Origin: Methylobacterium dankookense
GTDB taxonomy: Bacteria; Pseudomonadota; Alphaproteobacteria; Rhizobiales; Beijerinckiaceae
DNA length: 64,000 bases
Assembly (NCBI RefSeq): GCF_902141855.1
Contig: NZ_CABFVH010000032.1
Span: 1-64,000, forward strand
Direction of reading: 5' to 3'
The number at the start of each line of letters is the position of its first letter. The first letter of the stretch is position 1. A program made the translations under genes and the position numbers. Of the stretch, positions 33,410 to 41,934 are shown one piece after another. The notes below the pieces were generated by a model, which was given only the letters and a program-made list of their open reading frames with translations, made no database searches and was not told the DNA's origin.

Positions 33410-35419
33410 GTGGGCGCACCGCGTGAATTCTGTCGAAGTGCCGAAGGAAGCGTCACGATACTGGCGGCGTTCGGCTTTGTCGCCTTGGCTATTGCGACGG
33501 CGCTGAGCGTCGAGTCGGCAAACCTGTATCTCGCCAAGTTACAGAACCAGCGGGCGGCCGACCTCGGCAATCTGGCTGCGGCAGGAACATCTTCCCCTAT
33601 CGTGAACAACGCGCCGAGCGCCATGGCCACCGCCACGGCCGCCAACGTCGTGGCGATCAACGGGCTGACCGGCGCGCGCGTGGCGACCACCGTGGTCGCC
33701 TCGCCGCGGAGCGTGGGCAGCTCGGCCCTGTCGACGGTCGTCACGCGGGACATGTCCCGGTTGTTCGGCGGCGTCCTGGGCGGCACCGCGACCGCGGTCG
33801 GCGCGCGCTCGGTGGCCGATCTCGGCGGCGGGACGGGGAGCGGATCCTGCCTCGCCTCCCTCGTCGGCCCGACCAACATCTACGGCACCTCGAACGTGTC
33901 GGGGCTTAGCTGCGGGATCAACGCGACGACCTTCCTCTACGTCTGCGGCAGCGCCAACGTGGCGGTGGCCCGGGTCGGCGTCGGCTACTCCATGCAGAGC
34001 GAGGCCCCCTACATCTGCAACACGGCCTCGATGAGCCCCGGCCCGGCGAGCTTCTCCTACAAGGCGGCCCCGACCGACACGATCGCGGCGAGCCCGGACA
34101 TGGTGGCGATCAAGAGCCACCTGCTGGCGATGGGCAGCCCCGGATGGCCCTACGGCTCCACCTCGCCGCGAAGCCTGATGAACCCGGCCGTCACCGCCGG
34201 AACGGACATGACCTATCCGGCAGGCACGATCGCGACCCTGTCGCAGGGCACGCGCTACCGGAATCTTCAGATCACGAGCTCGACCCTCACCTTCACGGGC
34301 AACGGCGTCGCCGACCCGACCTGCGCCACGCCCACGACGATCTCCGGCAACATCGTCCTGAACGGCAACAGCACGCTGACCTTCGCCAGCGGCTGCTACG
34401 TGGTGGCGGGGTACGTGACCGCCCACGGCGGCGCCAACACGGTCTTCGCGGCGGCGCCGGGCGCCACGGCGACCTTCGTCTTCAAGCAGTACATCACCAA
34501 CGGATCCGGCACGATGACGCTTCCGGACGCGAACTATTCGATCGCCGGCAACGTCAACAACAACAACGGCGGCACGATGTTGTTCGGAGATGGGGTCAAG
34601 GTCTTCGGCGCGGGGATCGTGAATACCACCGGCACGCTCGGCTTCGGTACGGGGCCGCATTACGTCAACGGCGGCACCATCACCAACGGCACCGGCACGA
34701 TGACGTTCGGCAACGGTGATTTCTATCTCTGGGGCGGCAGCATGTCGAACTCCAGCAGCGACTCGATGCGCTACGGGAACGGAACGTTCTACTTCTACGG
34801 AGGGACGGTCTACAACGTATCCGGGAGCCTCGTGTTCGGAAACGGACCATTCTACTTCAAGGGCGGCTCCGTGAGCCTCAGCCGCGGCTCGACCACGCGC
34901 TTCGGCGTCGGCAACATCGACTTCTACGGCGGCACCATCACGATGGCGGGCGCCAGCACCACGATCGGATATGGCGGGTCCGCCACGACCGGCTCGTCGA
35001 CCGTGTCGCTCTACGGCGGCTCCCTGTCGCTGACGACCGCCAGCCTGACCGCCGTGGGCGTGACCTTCGCGTTCTACGGCGGGACGATCAGCCTGCTGGG
35101 CGTCGGCACGATCAACGCCACGGCGCCGACCGACCCGAAGCCGACGCTCGGCTACCGCAACATCCTGTTCGTGGTCTATGGCGGCGCCTTCAACCTCTAC
35201 CAGTCCGCCGCCGTGACGGACACGATGTCGGGCCTGATCTACGTTCCGGCCACCAACGTCTCGATCTACGGCAGCCAGACGGTGCAGTATCCGGCGGGCG
35301 GCTGCTTCCAGGTCGTGGCCGGCGTCCTCGACATCTACCAGAAGGCGCGCCTCAACGTTTCGCCCTGTGCCGGGATCGCGATGGGATCGGGATCGGGCAC
35401 GGCCACCCTCGTCCAGTGA
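33410..35419 (+). CDS. TadG-like pseudopilin-anchored protein with beta-solenoid repeats
   Basis: A 669-residue protein. The N-terminus (SAEGSVTILAAFGFVALAIATALSVESANL) is the Tad/TadG-type processed helix that anchors minor pilins. A Cys-containing middle section (TCATPTTISGNIVLNGNST) follows. Residues ~385-565 hold about seven repeats of ~21 residues of the form GNGxFYxxGGTxxxxxGSxxF, for example GNGTFYFYGGTVYNVSGSLVF, as expected for a right-handed beta-solenoid. The GTG start at 33410 gives the family N-terminus but has a weak ribosome site. Its stop overlaps the start region of the next TadE-like gene, so it is the large member of a three-gene set. Confidence 0.7.
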   Translation: MGAPREFCRSAEGSVTILAAFGFVALAIATALSVESANLYLAKLQNQRAADLGNLAAAGTSSPIVNNAPSAMATATAANVVAINGLTGARVATTVVASPRSVGSSALSTVVTRDMSRLFGGVLGGTATAVGARSVADLGGGTGSGSCLASLVGPTNIYGTSNVSGLSCGINATTFLYVCGSANVAVARVGVGYSMQSEAPYICNTASMSPGPASFSYKAAPTDTIAASPDMVAIKSHLLAMGSPGWPYGSTSPRSLMNPAVTAGTDMTYPAGTIATLSQGTRYRNLQITSSTLTFTGNGVADPTCATPTTISGNIVLNGNSTLTFASGCYVVAGYVTAHGGANTVFAAAPGATATFVFKQYITNGSGTMTLPDANYSIAGNVNNNNGGTMLFGDGVKVFGAGIVNTTGTLGFGTGPHYVNGGTITNGTGTMTFGNGDFYLWGGSMSNSSSDSMRYGNGTFYFYGGTVYNVSGSLVFGNGPFYFKGGSVSLSRGSTTRFGVGNIDFYGGTITMAGASTTIGYGGSATTGSSTVSLYGGSLSLTTASLTAVGVTFAFYGGTISLLGVGTINATAPTDPKPTLGYRNILFVVYGGAFNLYQSAAVTDTMSGLIYVPATNVSIYGSQTVQYPAGGCFQVVAGVLDIYQKARLNVSPCAGIAMGSGSGTATLVQ

Positions 35420-35430
35420 GGGGCGTGGCG

Positions 35431-35961
35431 ATGCGAGGCATTCTCCAGCGGCTCCGGGCGGCGCGGTCGGGCGCGGCGGCGGTCGAGTTCGCGATGATCG
35501 CGCCGGTCTTCGTGCTGATCGGCTTCGGCCTGGTCGATCTCGGATACGCCTTCCACGTCCGGCTGTGCCTCGCGAACGCCACCACGGCCGGCGCCCTCTA
35601 CGCCCAGGCGAACGGCCAGAACCTGACCGCGAGCGACCTCCCGGACTATGTCGGCAAGGTGCAGGCCGTCGTCACCGCCGCCGCCACGGGGCTGCCGCAG
35701 GCGCCGACCGTGTCGGTCCTGTTCAACGACGCGGCCGATGCCGGCCGGGTGGGCGCCTTCTACTGCCTGTCCGCAGCCCCGGTGATGTGGACGAGCACGG
35801 GCGCGGCCGCGGCGAGCTGCGGCGGCAACGTGATGTCGGGCAAGTTCGTGACGATCTCGGTCACGGCGAACCGGCCGACCCTGTTCTTTCGGCTGGGCAC
35901 CGGCACGGCGTTCTCGGCGCTCGTGCAGACGAGCGACTTCGCGATGGCGAGGGTTCAATGA
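35431..35961 (+). CDS. TadE-family pilus assembly protein
   Basis: A 176-residue protein with the TadE signature RSGAAAVEFAMIAPVFVLIGFGLVDLGYAF, one membrane helix and an exported C-terminal domain with a Cys pair. GAGGGG lies seven bases before ATG 35431; GTG 35416, overlapping the upstream stop, is the alternative. Its stop overlaps the next start (ATGA). Confidence 0.82.
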   Translation: MRGILQRLRAARSGAAAVEFAMIAPVFVLIGFGLVDLGYAFHVRLCLANATTAGALYAQANGQNLTASDLPDYVGKVQAVVTAAATGLPQAPTVSVLFNDAADAGRVGAFYCLSAAPVMWTSTGAAAASCGGNVMSGKFVTISVTANRPTLFFRLGTGTAFSALVQTSDFAMARVQ

Positions 35962-36425
35962 CGCGGCCGGCACCGGGTCCGACCGGAGGTGCGGGCGCCG
36001 CTTCCCGCCGCTCGATCGGGCGGCGCCTCCTCGCGGATCGGTCGGGGGCGACGGCGGTCGAGTTCGCCGTGCTGGCGCCGTGCCTGATCTTCCTCGTCTT
36101 CACCGTCCTGGTGTTCGGCCTCGCCTTCTGGACGCGCAACGCCCTCACCGAGACGTCGGTCGAGACGGCCCGGTGCATCGCGATCGGCTCGCCGGATTGC
36201 GCCACCGTCGGCAGCGGCTGTCCGTCGAGCGTCGCCGGCGCCTGCTACTTCCAGAAGCTGGCGGCGCTCCGCGGCCTGCCCGGCATGCGGGCGACCAACG
36301 TGACGGTGAACAGCCGGGGCCTCTGCGGCACCGTGAGCTGCACCATCGTCTCCGCCTCCTACCCGTTCGAGCTGCAGGGATACGTCTACACGCTCAACAC
36401 GTCCGGCCATTTCCCGAACCTGTGA
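35958..36425 (+). CDS. TadE-family pilus assembly protein, second copy
   Basis: A 155-residue protein with the TadE motif DRSGATAVEFAVLAPCLIFLVFTVLVFG and a Cys-rich periplasmic part (six Cys, e.g. GSGCPSSVAGACYF and GLCGTVSCTIV). It overlaps the previous gene by four bases. No Tad motor, secretin or major Flp pilin is in the window, so these proteins depend on a machine encoded elsewhere or act separately. Confidence 0.82.
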   Translation: MTRPAPGPTGGAGAASRRSIGRRLLADRSGATAVEFAVLAPCLIFLVFTVLVFGLAFWTRNALTETSVETARCIAIGSPDCATVGSGCPSSVAGACYFQKLAALRGLPGMRATNVTVNSRGLCGTVSCTIVSASYPFELQGYVYTLNTSGHFPNL

Positions 36426-36446
36426 CGCGGGCCGCGTGCGCGGCGC

Positions 36447-36920
36447 CTACAGGGTCCGAGACAGCACGATCGGCCCGCTGCGGGGGCCGCGGCCGTAGGG
36501 CGAGGGTGCGACCGAGGGCGCGCCGTAGACGGTCGGGGTCGAAGCCTTGCCCATCTCGGCGGCGAGCGACTTGATCAGCCCCTCGGTGACGCTGCGCGCG
36601 GTGCCGAGCACCGCCTGGTTCGCCTCGACCGCCTCCATGAAGCGGCGGTGCTCGGCGCGCAGCCGCTCGACGCCCTGCGGCGCGAAGCGGGCGAGCGCCA
36701 CGGCGTTGGCCTTCACCGTCTCCAGCCCCTGCATGTAGGCGGCCGCCAGCGCGCCCTTGCGCTCGGGATCGGCGAGGCCCTCGCGCAGGCGGCCCGCGCG
36801 GACCGCCTCGCTCTCGGCCGCGAGCACCACCTCCAGCGCCTGCATCGCGGCGCCGACCTCGGCGACGAGCGCCTCGGCGCCGGCCCTGTCGGCGATCATG
36901 GTCCGGACGGGTTCAGGCAT
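36447..36920 (-). CDS. FlgN-like flagellar export chaperone
   Basis: A 157-residue, mostly helical protein with a Pro-rich tail. The family-like stretch EANQAVLGTARSVTEGLIKSL and its position after flgI and flgJ-like genes suggest FlgN, the chaperone for hook-associated proteins FlgK and FlgL. Its start overlaps the flgJ-like stop by eight bases. Confidence 0.65.
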   Translation of the reverse strand: MPEPVRTMIADRAGAEALVAEVGAAMQALEVVLAAESEAVRAGRLREGLADPERKGALAAAYMQGLETVKANAVALARFAPQGVERLRAEHRRFMEAVEANQAVLGTARSVTEGLIKSLAAEMGKASTPTVYGAPSVAPSPYGRGPRSGPIVLSRTL

Positions 36921-37278
36921 TGCCGCCTCCGCTGGCGCCTTGCAGCTTCATCATCTCGCGGAAGACCTGGTCGGCGATGCCGACGCCGCCGCTCTTCACG
37001 ATCTGCTGGGCGTATTCCTTGGTCAGCATCGAGCGCCAGACGCCGCCGCCGGCGCCGTTCTCGCCGAGCGGCCCCTCGGTGCCCTCCGACTGGGTCATCC
37101 GGTCGAGGGAGGATTCGAGGAACATCGATTCGAAGTCGGTGGCGGTCTTGCGCAGCTTGGCCGCGTTCTGGCCGGAGGTGGCGGAGCCGGGCTTGGCCAG
37201 GGATTCGGCGACCGAGCCGGCGATGGACTTGCCCACGCCGATGGCGGCGGTGGCGGCGAAGGTGGCGAGCGGCAGCAA
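36913..37278 (-). CDS. Rod-binding protein, FlgJ N-terminal domain type
   Basis: A 121-residue protein. It matches the FlgJ rod-binding domain (KLRKTATDFESMFLESSLD, WRSMLTKEYAQQIVKSGGVGIADQVFREM) and lacks the muramidase domain, as usual in alphaproteobacteria, where the protein is also called CheL. It helps build the flagellar rod through the peptidoglycan. It is 37 bases downstream of flgI. Confidence 0.82.
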   Translation of the reverse strand: MLPLATFAATAAIGVGKSIAGSVAESLAKPGSATSGQNAAKLRKTATDFESMFLESSLDRMTQSEGTEGPLGENGAGGGVWRSMLTKEYAQQIVKSGGVGIADQVFREMMKLQGASGGGNA

Positions 37279-37315
37279 GGTCAGGCCCTCCGGTCGGAAA
37301 TCGTGGAAAGAGGCA

Positions 37316-38437
37316 TCACATCACCTCGATATCGGCCTGCAGGGCGCCCGCCGCCTTGATGGCCTGGAGGATCGAGATCAGGTCCCGCGGGCCGACGCCG
37401 AGCGCGTTGAGCCCGTCCACCAGCTCGCGCAGGGTCACGCCCTCCTTGACGAGGGCGAGCTTGTTGCCGTCCCCCGTATCGACCTTCACGCCGGTGCGCG
37501 GCACCACCACGGTCTGGCCGTTCGAGAGCGGGTTCGGCTGGCTCACCTGCGGCTGCTCGGTGATGGTGACGGTGAGGTTGCCCTGCGCGATCGCCACCGT
37601 GGAGACGCGCACGTCGCGGCCCATCACGATGATGCCGGAGCGCTCGTCGACGACGACCCGCGCGGTCTGGTCGGGCTCGACCTTGAGCTGCTCCACCTCG
37701 GTGATGAGGCGGATCATGTTGCCGTTGTAGCGGGCCGGGATCTGGATGGTGACGGTGGCCGGGTCTGTCGGCTCGGCCGTGTCGGAGCCCATGAAATCGT
37801 TGATCGCGGCGGCGATCCGCTTCGAGGTGGTGAAGTCGGGGTTTCGAAGCGAGAGCCGCAAGGAGCGCGCGTCGTTGAGCTTGAACGCGATCTCACGCTC
37901 GATGTTGGCGCCGTTCGAGATGCGCCCGTTGGTCGGCACGCCGCGGGTGATCTTGGCCGCGTCGCCCTCCGCCGCGAACCCGGCGATGGCGACCGAGCCC
38001 TGCGCCAGCGCGTAGACCTCACCATCGGCGCCCAGCAGCGGCGTGACGAGGAGCGTGCCACCCTGAAGCGACTTCGCGTCGCCGAGCGAGGAGACGGTGA
38101 CGTCGATGCGCGTGCCCTGCGCCGCGAAGGGCGGGAGGCTCGCCGTCACCATCACCGCGGCGAGGTTCTGCGTGCGCATGGTGGCGCCGCGGGTGTTCAC
38201 GCCGAGCCGCTCCAGCATCGCCTGCAGCGACTGCTTGGTGAAGGGGATGTTGTTGAGCGTGTCGCCGGTGCCGTTCAGGCCGACCACGATGCCGTAGCCG
38301 ACGAGCTGGTTCTGGCGCACGCCCTCGATCGAGGCGAGGTCCTTGACCCGGGACAGGGCCGAGGCCGGGCCCGCCGCGAGCAGGAGGAGCGCGACGAGGC
38401 CGAGGAGGGAGATCAGACGTGTCGGTCGAGACGGCAT
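37316..38437 (-). CDS. flgI: Flagellar P-ring protein FlgI
   Basis: A 373-residue periplasmic ring protein. A Sec signal (LISLLGLVALLLLAAGPASA) is followed by the invariant start RVKDLASIEGVRQNQLVGYG. Blocks GLNGTGDTLNNIPFTKQSLQ, RGVPTNGRISNGA and DERSGIIVMGRDVRVSTVAI follow, and the C-terminal helix is LRELVDGLNALGVGPRDLISI. ATG 38437 was chosen; a frame extending to 38506 would overlap the sigma-54 promoter. It is first in flgI-flgJ-flgN and diverges from fliX. Confidence 0.95.
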   Translation of the reverse strand: MPSRPTRLISLLGLVALLLLAAGPASALSRVKDLASIEGVRQNQLVGYGIVVGLNGTGDTLNNIPFTKQSLQAMLERLGVNTRGATMRTQNLAAVMVTASLPPFAAQGTRIDVTVSSLGDAKSLQGGTLLVTPLLGADGEVYALAQGSVAIAGFAAEGDAAKITRGVPTNGRISNGANIEREIAFKLNDARSLRLSLRNPDFTTSKRIAAAINDFMGSDTAEPTDPATVTIQIPARYNGNMIRLITEVEQLKVEPDQTARVVVDERSGIIVMGRDVRVSTVAIAQGNLTVTITEQPQVSQPNPLSNGQTVVVPRTGVKVDTGDGNKLALVKEGVTLRELVDGLNALGVGPRDLISILQAIKAAGALQADIEVM

Positions 38438-38470
38438 GTCGGGCTTCGCGAACGGAACTCGGCCAAACCC

Positions 38471-38488
38471 TTGCCAGCCGCGTGCCAG
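38471..38488 (-). promoter_or_regulatory. Sigma-54 (-24/-12) promoter of flgI
   Basis: On the minus strand CTGGCACGCGGCTGGCAA matches YTGGCACG-N4-TTGCW except for one base in the -12 box. The GG and GC are exactly ten bases apart. Transcription would start near 38462, about 25 bases before flgI. Confidence 0.75.
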
Positions 38489-38581
38489 CATCTGTCTTGC
38501 GATCAAGATATTGATTTATCTTGCATTCGTCGGGACCGTCCCGTCCGGATCGGCCGGCTGGGTAGGCGCAGTTCGTGCCGC

Positions 38582-38600
38582 CCCGGCAGGTTCTGCCGGG
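38582..38600. promoter_or_regulatory. 8-bp perfect inverted repeat in the flgI-fliX intergenic region
   Basis: CCCGGCAG and CTGCCGGG are separated by three bases, just upstream of the CtrA-like box. It may be an enhancer or repressor site of the flagellar control region; FlbD-type activators bind GC-rich sites. The assignment is tentative. Confidence 0.4.
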
Positions 38601-38603
38601 TCG

Positions 38604-38618
38604 TTTACCCGCGGTTAA
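38604..38618 (+). promoter_or_regulatory. CtrA-like box upstream of fliX
   Basis: TTTACCCGCGGTTAA matches the CtrA consensus TTAA-N7-TTAA at seven of eight positions with exact spacing. It lies 57 bases before the fliX ATG. CtrA starts the flagellar cascade in Caulobacter. Confidence 0.6.
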
Positions 38619-38674
38619 CCCTGGCGCCGCGACTGTCCCAGAGGGGCGCCCTGCGCGTCCGGAGCGGTGCAACC

Positions 38675-39109
38675 ATGCGTGTCGACAACCGAGTGACGCC
38701 CCAGGGCGTCGCCACCGTCGCGGGGACGCGCCGGGCCGAGGGCGGCCAAAGCTTCAGCCTCGGCGGCTCCGGTTCCGCCGCGCAGGCGGGTGGGGCCGGC
38801 GCGGCGCCGGCCGCGGCGACGCTCGCGGGCCTCGACGCGGTGCTCCTCCTCCAGAACGAGGCCGACACGCCGCAGGAGCGCCGTCGGCGCTTCGCCCGGC
38901 GCGGGCACGACCTGCTCGACGGGCTCGACCGGCTGAAGGCGGCGCTGCTCACGGGCCGCGTCGCCGTGCAGGACCTCTCGGCCATCGCCGGCCGCCTCGC
39001 CGAGCGGGCCGGCTCCTCGGGCGATCCGCGTCTCGACGGGCTCCTCGCCGAGATCGAGCTGCGCGCCGCCGTGGAACTCGCCAAGCTCGAGGCGCGGCGG
39101 AGCGTCTGA
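38675..39109 (+). CDS. fliX: Flagellar assembly regulator FliX
   Basis: A 144-residue protein with the FliX layout: an N-terminal RVDNR start, a Gly/Ala-rich linker, then the conserved helical region (RRRFARRGHDLLDGLDRLKAALL, then DLSAIAGRLAERAG, ending in DGLLAEIELRAAVELAKLE). In Caulobacter, FliX couples early flagellar assembly to FlbD-driven sigma-54 transcription. Its place opposite flgI and the sigma-54 sites at flgI and flgE fit this role. The start is ATG 38675. Confidence 0.85.
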   Translation: MRVDNRVTPQGVATVAGTRRAEGGQSFSLGGSGSAAQAGGAGAAPAAATLAGLDAVLLLQNEADTPQERRRRFARRGHDLLDGLDRLKAALLTGRVAVQDLSAIAGRLAERAGSSGDPRLDGLLAEIELRAAVELAKLEARRSV

Positions 39110-39118
39110 ACCGGGTTC

Positions 39119-39210
39119 CCAAAGGGATCATCCCTTTGGCGGGGTGCCGGGGTAGAGCCCCGGCCTATTCCCGGGCTCTGCCCGGACCGGCGAGAGGGAT
39201 GATCCCTCTC
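39119..39210. repeat. Cluster of four hairpins between convergent genes
   Basis: Four consecutive palindromes fill the gap between fliX and the ABC-like gene: 39119-39139 (21 bases, one central unpaired base), 39146-39164 (7-bp stem), 39171-39185 (6-bp stem) and 39192-39210 (8-bp stem). The first and last share GGGATCATCCC/GGGATGATCCC cores. It probably ends transcription from both sides and looks like a repetitive extragenic palindrome cluster. Confidence 0.65.
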
Positions 39211-39230
39211 GACACCCGGACCGAACCGCC

Positions 39231-41873
39231 TCAGGCGGCGCTCGCCCGCTTCGGCGGCGGTCCCGCCGGCCGCACCGTGATCCGGGCGGGGAAGTCGTCC
39301 GCCTCGGCCATGCTGCCCACCACCGCGATCAGGCTCGCGCCCGGCATCTCCGCGACCATGGTCTCGGCCGGGGCGGCGAGGCCGTAATCCCGCAACGCGC
39401 TCCAGCCGTCCACGACCAGGATCTCGGGCCGGCGCAGCAGCGCCCGCGCCAGCCCCACGGCGGCCTGCTGGCGCGCGTCGAGGAGGCGGCCGCGATTGCC
39501 CACCTGGAATTCCAGCCCCCGCAGCCGGATGCCCCCCTCCAGGCCGAAGGTACGCACCGCGGCGCGCACCTGGGCCCGGATCTCGGCCTCGCCGTGCATG
39601 CGCGCGGTGTCGATGCGGCCGAACAGCAGGTTGTCGAGGATGGAGCTGCGCGGATTGATCCGGGCCGGATCGTAGGGCTCGATGCCGCGGCCGTTCCGGC
39701 CCGCCAGCGCCGCCTGCACGAAGCCGCGGGCGCCGACGATGCGCGCCTGCAGGGCGGGCGTGAGCAGGCCGAGCCTCTGGCGCGGCTCGACATAGGGCAG
39801 GGCGAGTTCCAGGAAGGTCTCCTCGTCGGCGCGCGCGGGCCTGTCGCCGAGGCCGATCCCGGCGAGCCGCCGCTCGAGGTCCGGCAGCGCCTCGGGGTCG
39901 ACCAGGGAGAAGCGCCGCATCAGGCCGTGGCCCGGGGGCAGGCCGCGGAAGATCTCGATGAGGGTGCGGGCGATGCGCACGCCCATCTGCGCGAGGTCGT
40001 CGTAGAGGTCCGCCCGGATCAGGGCGATGCGCAGGCGGCCGTCGCGGGCGAGGGCGGGTCCTAGCAGGGCGGGATCGTCCGGCACGCCGAAGAGCAGGTT
40101 CTCGGCTACGCTCGCCTGCGCGTTGTAGCTGCCCCTGGCGAAGGGGATGACGAGGCCCTGCAGCCCGGCCTCCGCGAAATGCTCGCGCAGATAGGCGCGC
40201 GCCTGGATCATGCGCTGCCCCGCCGGTGTCTCGTGGGTGACGGAGCTGAGGGCGCCGAGGCCGAAGCGGTAGAGGTCGTCCTCCATCCCGAGCCGGCCGA
40301 GGAGGTGGAGCAGGCGCTGGTCGAGGTCGGCGGCGTCGGTCAGCCCCAGCGCGGCGTAGTCGATCCAATCCTGCTCCACCGTATCGGACGGGTTGCCGGT
40401 GCGCAGGGCCTCGGCGCGGCGGGCCTCCGCCGCCCGTCCCTCGGATCTTGGATGCCAGCGCAGGCCGTAGAGCAGGTTGTCACGCAGCGAGCCCGGGAAC
40501 AGCACCGGCTGCGCGCCGAGATAGGCGATGCGCCGCGCCAGCGCCGTGGTGGACAGGCCCGCGAGGTCGGTCGTGCCGATCCGGATGCTGCCCGCGATCG
40601 GCCGCTGCAAGCCGACCACCGCGACGGCGAGCTGACGGGCGAGCGCGCTGCCGGGCGAGGCCAGCGCGAGGCGGGCCGGCAGGGCCGCGCTGAACCCTTC
40701 GATCTCGACGCTGCGCCCGTCATGCGGATCGCGCAGGACGACGCCCTCCACGCGCAGCGGGCTGCCGAGCTGCGGCGGGGCAAGTGCGTCCGGCCCGGGC
40801 GGGCGGAGGCGGTGGGTGGCGAAATGGGCCGCGACGGTCTCGTACTTCACCTCGACGTCGAGCCGCTGCTGGTCCCAGTCGATCAGCTCCTTCAGGGGTG
40901 GGGGCAGGTCGCGGTAGGCGGCGAGCACCGCCACGAGCTGGCCGATGTCGAGCTGACCCTTCAGGGCGAACAGGCCGCCGATCGCGTAGAACAGGAACGG
41001 CGTGACCTGGGCGAGCAGGTTGTTGAGGTATTTGACCGCGAACTTGCGCCGGTAGATGCGCAGGCGCAGGTCGTAGAGCCCGTGCAGGCGCCCGCCGATC
41101 TCGGCCTGCTCCCAGCGCCCGGCGCCGTTGGCGGTGACCGCGTCGAGCCCCTCCAGCACCTCGCCGATGCGGCCGGCGAGATTGCGCGAGGCGAGCTGGC
41201 GGTGCCGACTCAGGCGGATGATCTCCCGGCGCAGGCGCGGGATGACGATCATCTGTACCGCGACCATGCCGCCGGCCACGAGGCCGAGCCAGACGTTCTG
41301 CATCAGGATGAAGGTGAGCGCCGTGGCGGCCTGGGTGCCCAGGAAGGCCGGCACCACGAAGGCGTCGCCGATGAAGGTGCCGATCGGCTCCACCTCGTCG
41401 CGGATTATGGTCGCGGTCTCCGAGGCCTTCACCTCGCCCTGCGCCTCGGGGGTGAAGCGCAGCATCAGCGAGAAGAGCTGGAAGCGCAGTCGGCGCAGCA
41501 TGCGCTCGCCGAGCACGCCCTTCTGCAGGTTGATCCAGAACTTGAACGCGCCGTTGATCAGGACCAGCGTGAGGAACAGGCTCGAGAGGCCGAGCAGCAA
41601 CTCCAGCCGCCCGACCGAGAAGCCGGAGAAGAGCTGGGTGGCCCCGCCGCCGAGCCAGGCCGGCCAGTGCACGGTGATGTCGAGGAAGGAGGTGGTGGCG
41701 TTGCCCTTCTCGAAAGCCTTGCCGGTGATGGCGTCGTTGACGATGCGCCGCGGCAGGTCGAGGGACGCGAAGTAGAAGGGCAGGGAGGCGAGGACGACGA
41801 GGCAGATCGCGACCTGATCGCGCCGGGAGTAGCGCCAGATGTATCCGAACAATGACGGTTCGAGATCGCGCAT
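39231..41873 (-). CDS. ABC-transporter-like membrane protein with degenerate nucleotide-binding domain
   Basis: An 880-residue protein. Residues ~15-330 resemble an ABC exporter membrane domain (about six helices; FYAIGGLFALKGQLDIGQLVAVLAAYRDL is a typical TM6/linker). The ATPase part is abnormal. The Walker A position reads SPGSAL (407-412) without GKS/T. The signature is LLDARQQAAVGLARALL (797-813), and Walker B ends VVDGWSA without the catalytic Glu. The loop SLRDNLLYG after the Q-loop (462-470) recurs as SVAENLLFG (588-596) and SSILDNLLFG (743-752), so this region has been triplicated and inserted between Q-loop and signature. ATP hydrolysis seems unlikely. ATG 41873 has AAGG six bases upstream. 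Confidence 0.75.
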   Translation of the reverse strand: MRDLEPSLFGYIWRYSRRDQVAICLVVLASLPFYFASLDLPRRIVNDAITGKAFEKGNATTSFLDITVHWPAWLGGGATQLFSGFSVGRLELLLGLSSLFLTLVLINGAFKFWINLQKGVLGERMLRRLRFQLFSLMLRFTPEAQGEVKASETATIIRDEVEPIGTFIGDAFVVPAFLGTQAATALTFILMQNVWLGLVAGGMVAVQMIVIPRLRREIIRLSRHRQLASRNLAGRIGEVLEGLDAVTANGAGRWEQAEIGGRLHGLYDLRLRIYRRKFAVKYLNNLLAQVTPFLFYAIGGLFALKGQLDIGQLVAVLAAYRDLPPPLKELIDWDQQRLDVEVKYETVAAHFATHRLRPPGPDALAPPQLGSPLRVEGVVLRDPHDGRSVEIEGFSAALPARLALASPGSALARQLAVAVVGLQRPIAGSIRIGTTDLAGLSTTALARRIAYLGAQPVLFPGSLRDNLLYGLRWHPRSEGRAAEARRAEALRTGNPSDTVEQDWIDYAALGLTDAADLDQRLLHLLGRLGMEDDLYRFGLGALSSVTHETPAGQRMIQARAYLREHFAEAGLQGLVIPFARGSYNAQASVAENLLFGVPDDPALLGPALARDGRLRIALIRADLYDDLAQMGVRIARTLIEIFRGLPPGHGLMRRFSLVDPEALPDLERRLAGIGLGDRPARADEETFLELALPYVEPRQRLGLLTPALQARIVGARGFVQAALAGRNGRGIEPYDPARINPRSSILDNLLFGRIDTARMHGEAEIRAQVRAAVRTFGLEGGIRLRGLEFQVGNRGRLLDARQQAAVGLARALLRRPEILVVDGWSALRDYGLAAPAETMVAEMPGASLIAVVGSMAEADDFPARITVRPAGPPPKRASAA

Positions 41874-41895
41874 CGGGACCTTGGGATGCCTGGAA

Positions 41896-41934
41896 CGCTC
41901 GTCCCCGAACTGCCTGCCGGTTCGGGGACGAGCG
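41896..41934. promoter_or_regulatory. 15-bp perfect inverted repeat upstream of the ABC-like gene
   Basis: CGCTCGTCCCCGAAC (41896-41910) and its exact reverse complement (41920-41934) flank a 9-base loop. It begins 23 bases before the ABC-like start and lies in the divergent region shared with the glycan operon. It could be an operator or a 5' leader hairpin. Nothing else is seen in this 249-bp gap. Confidence 0.5.
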
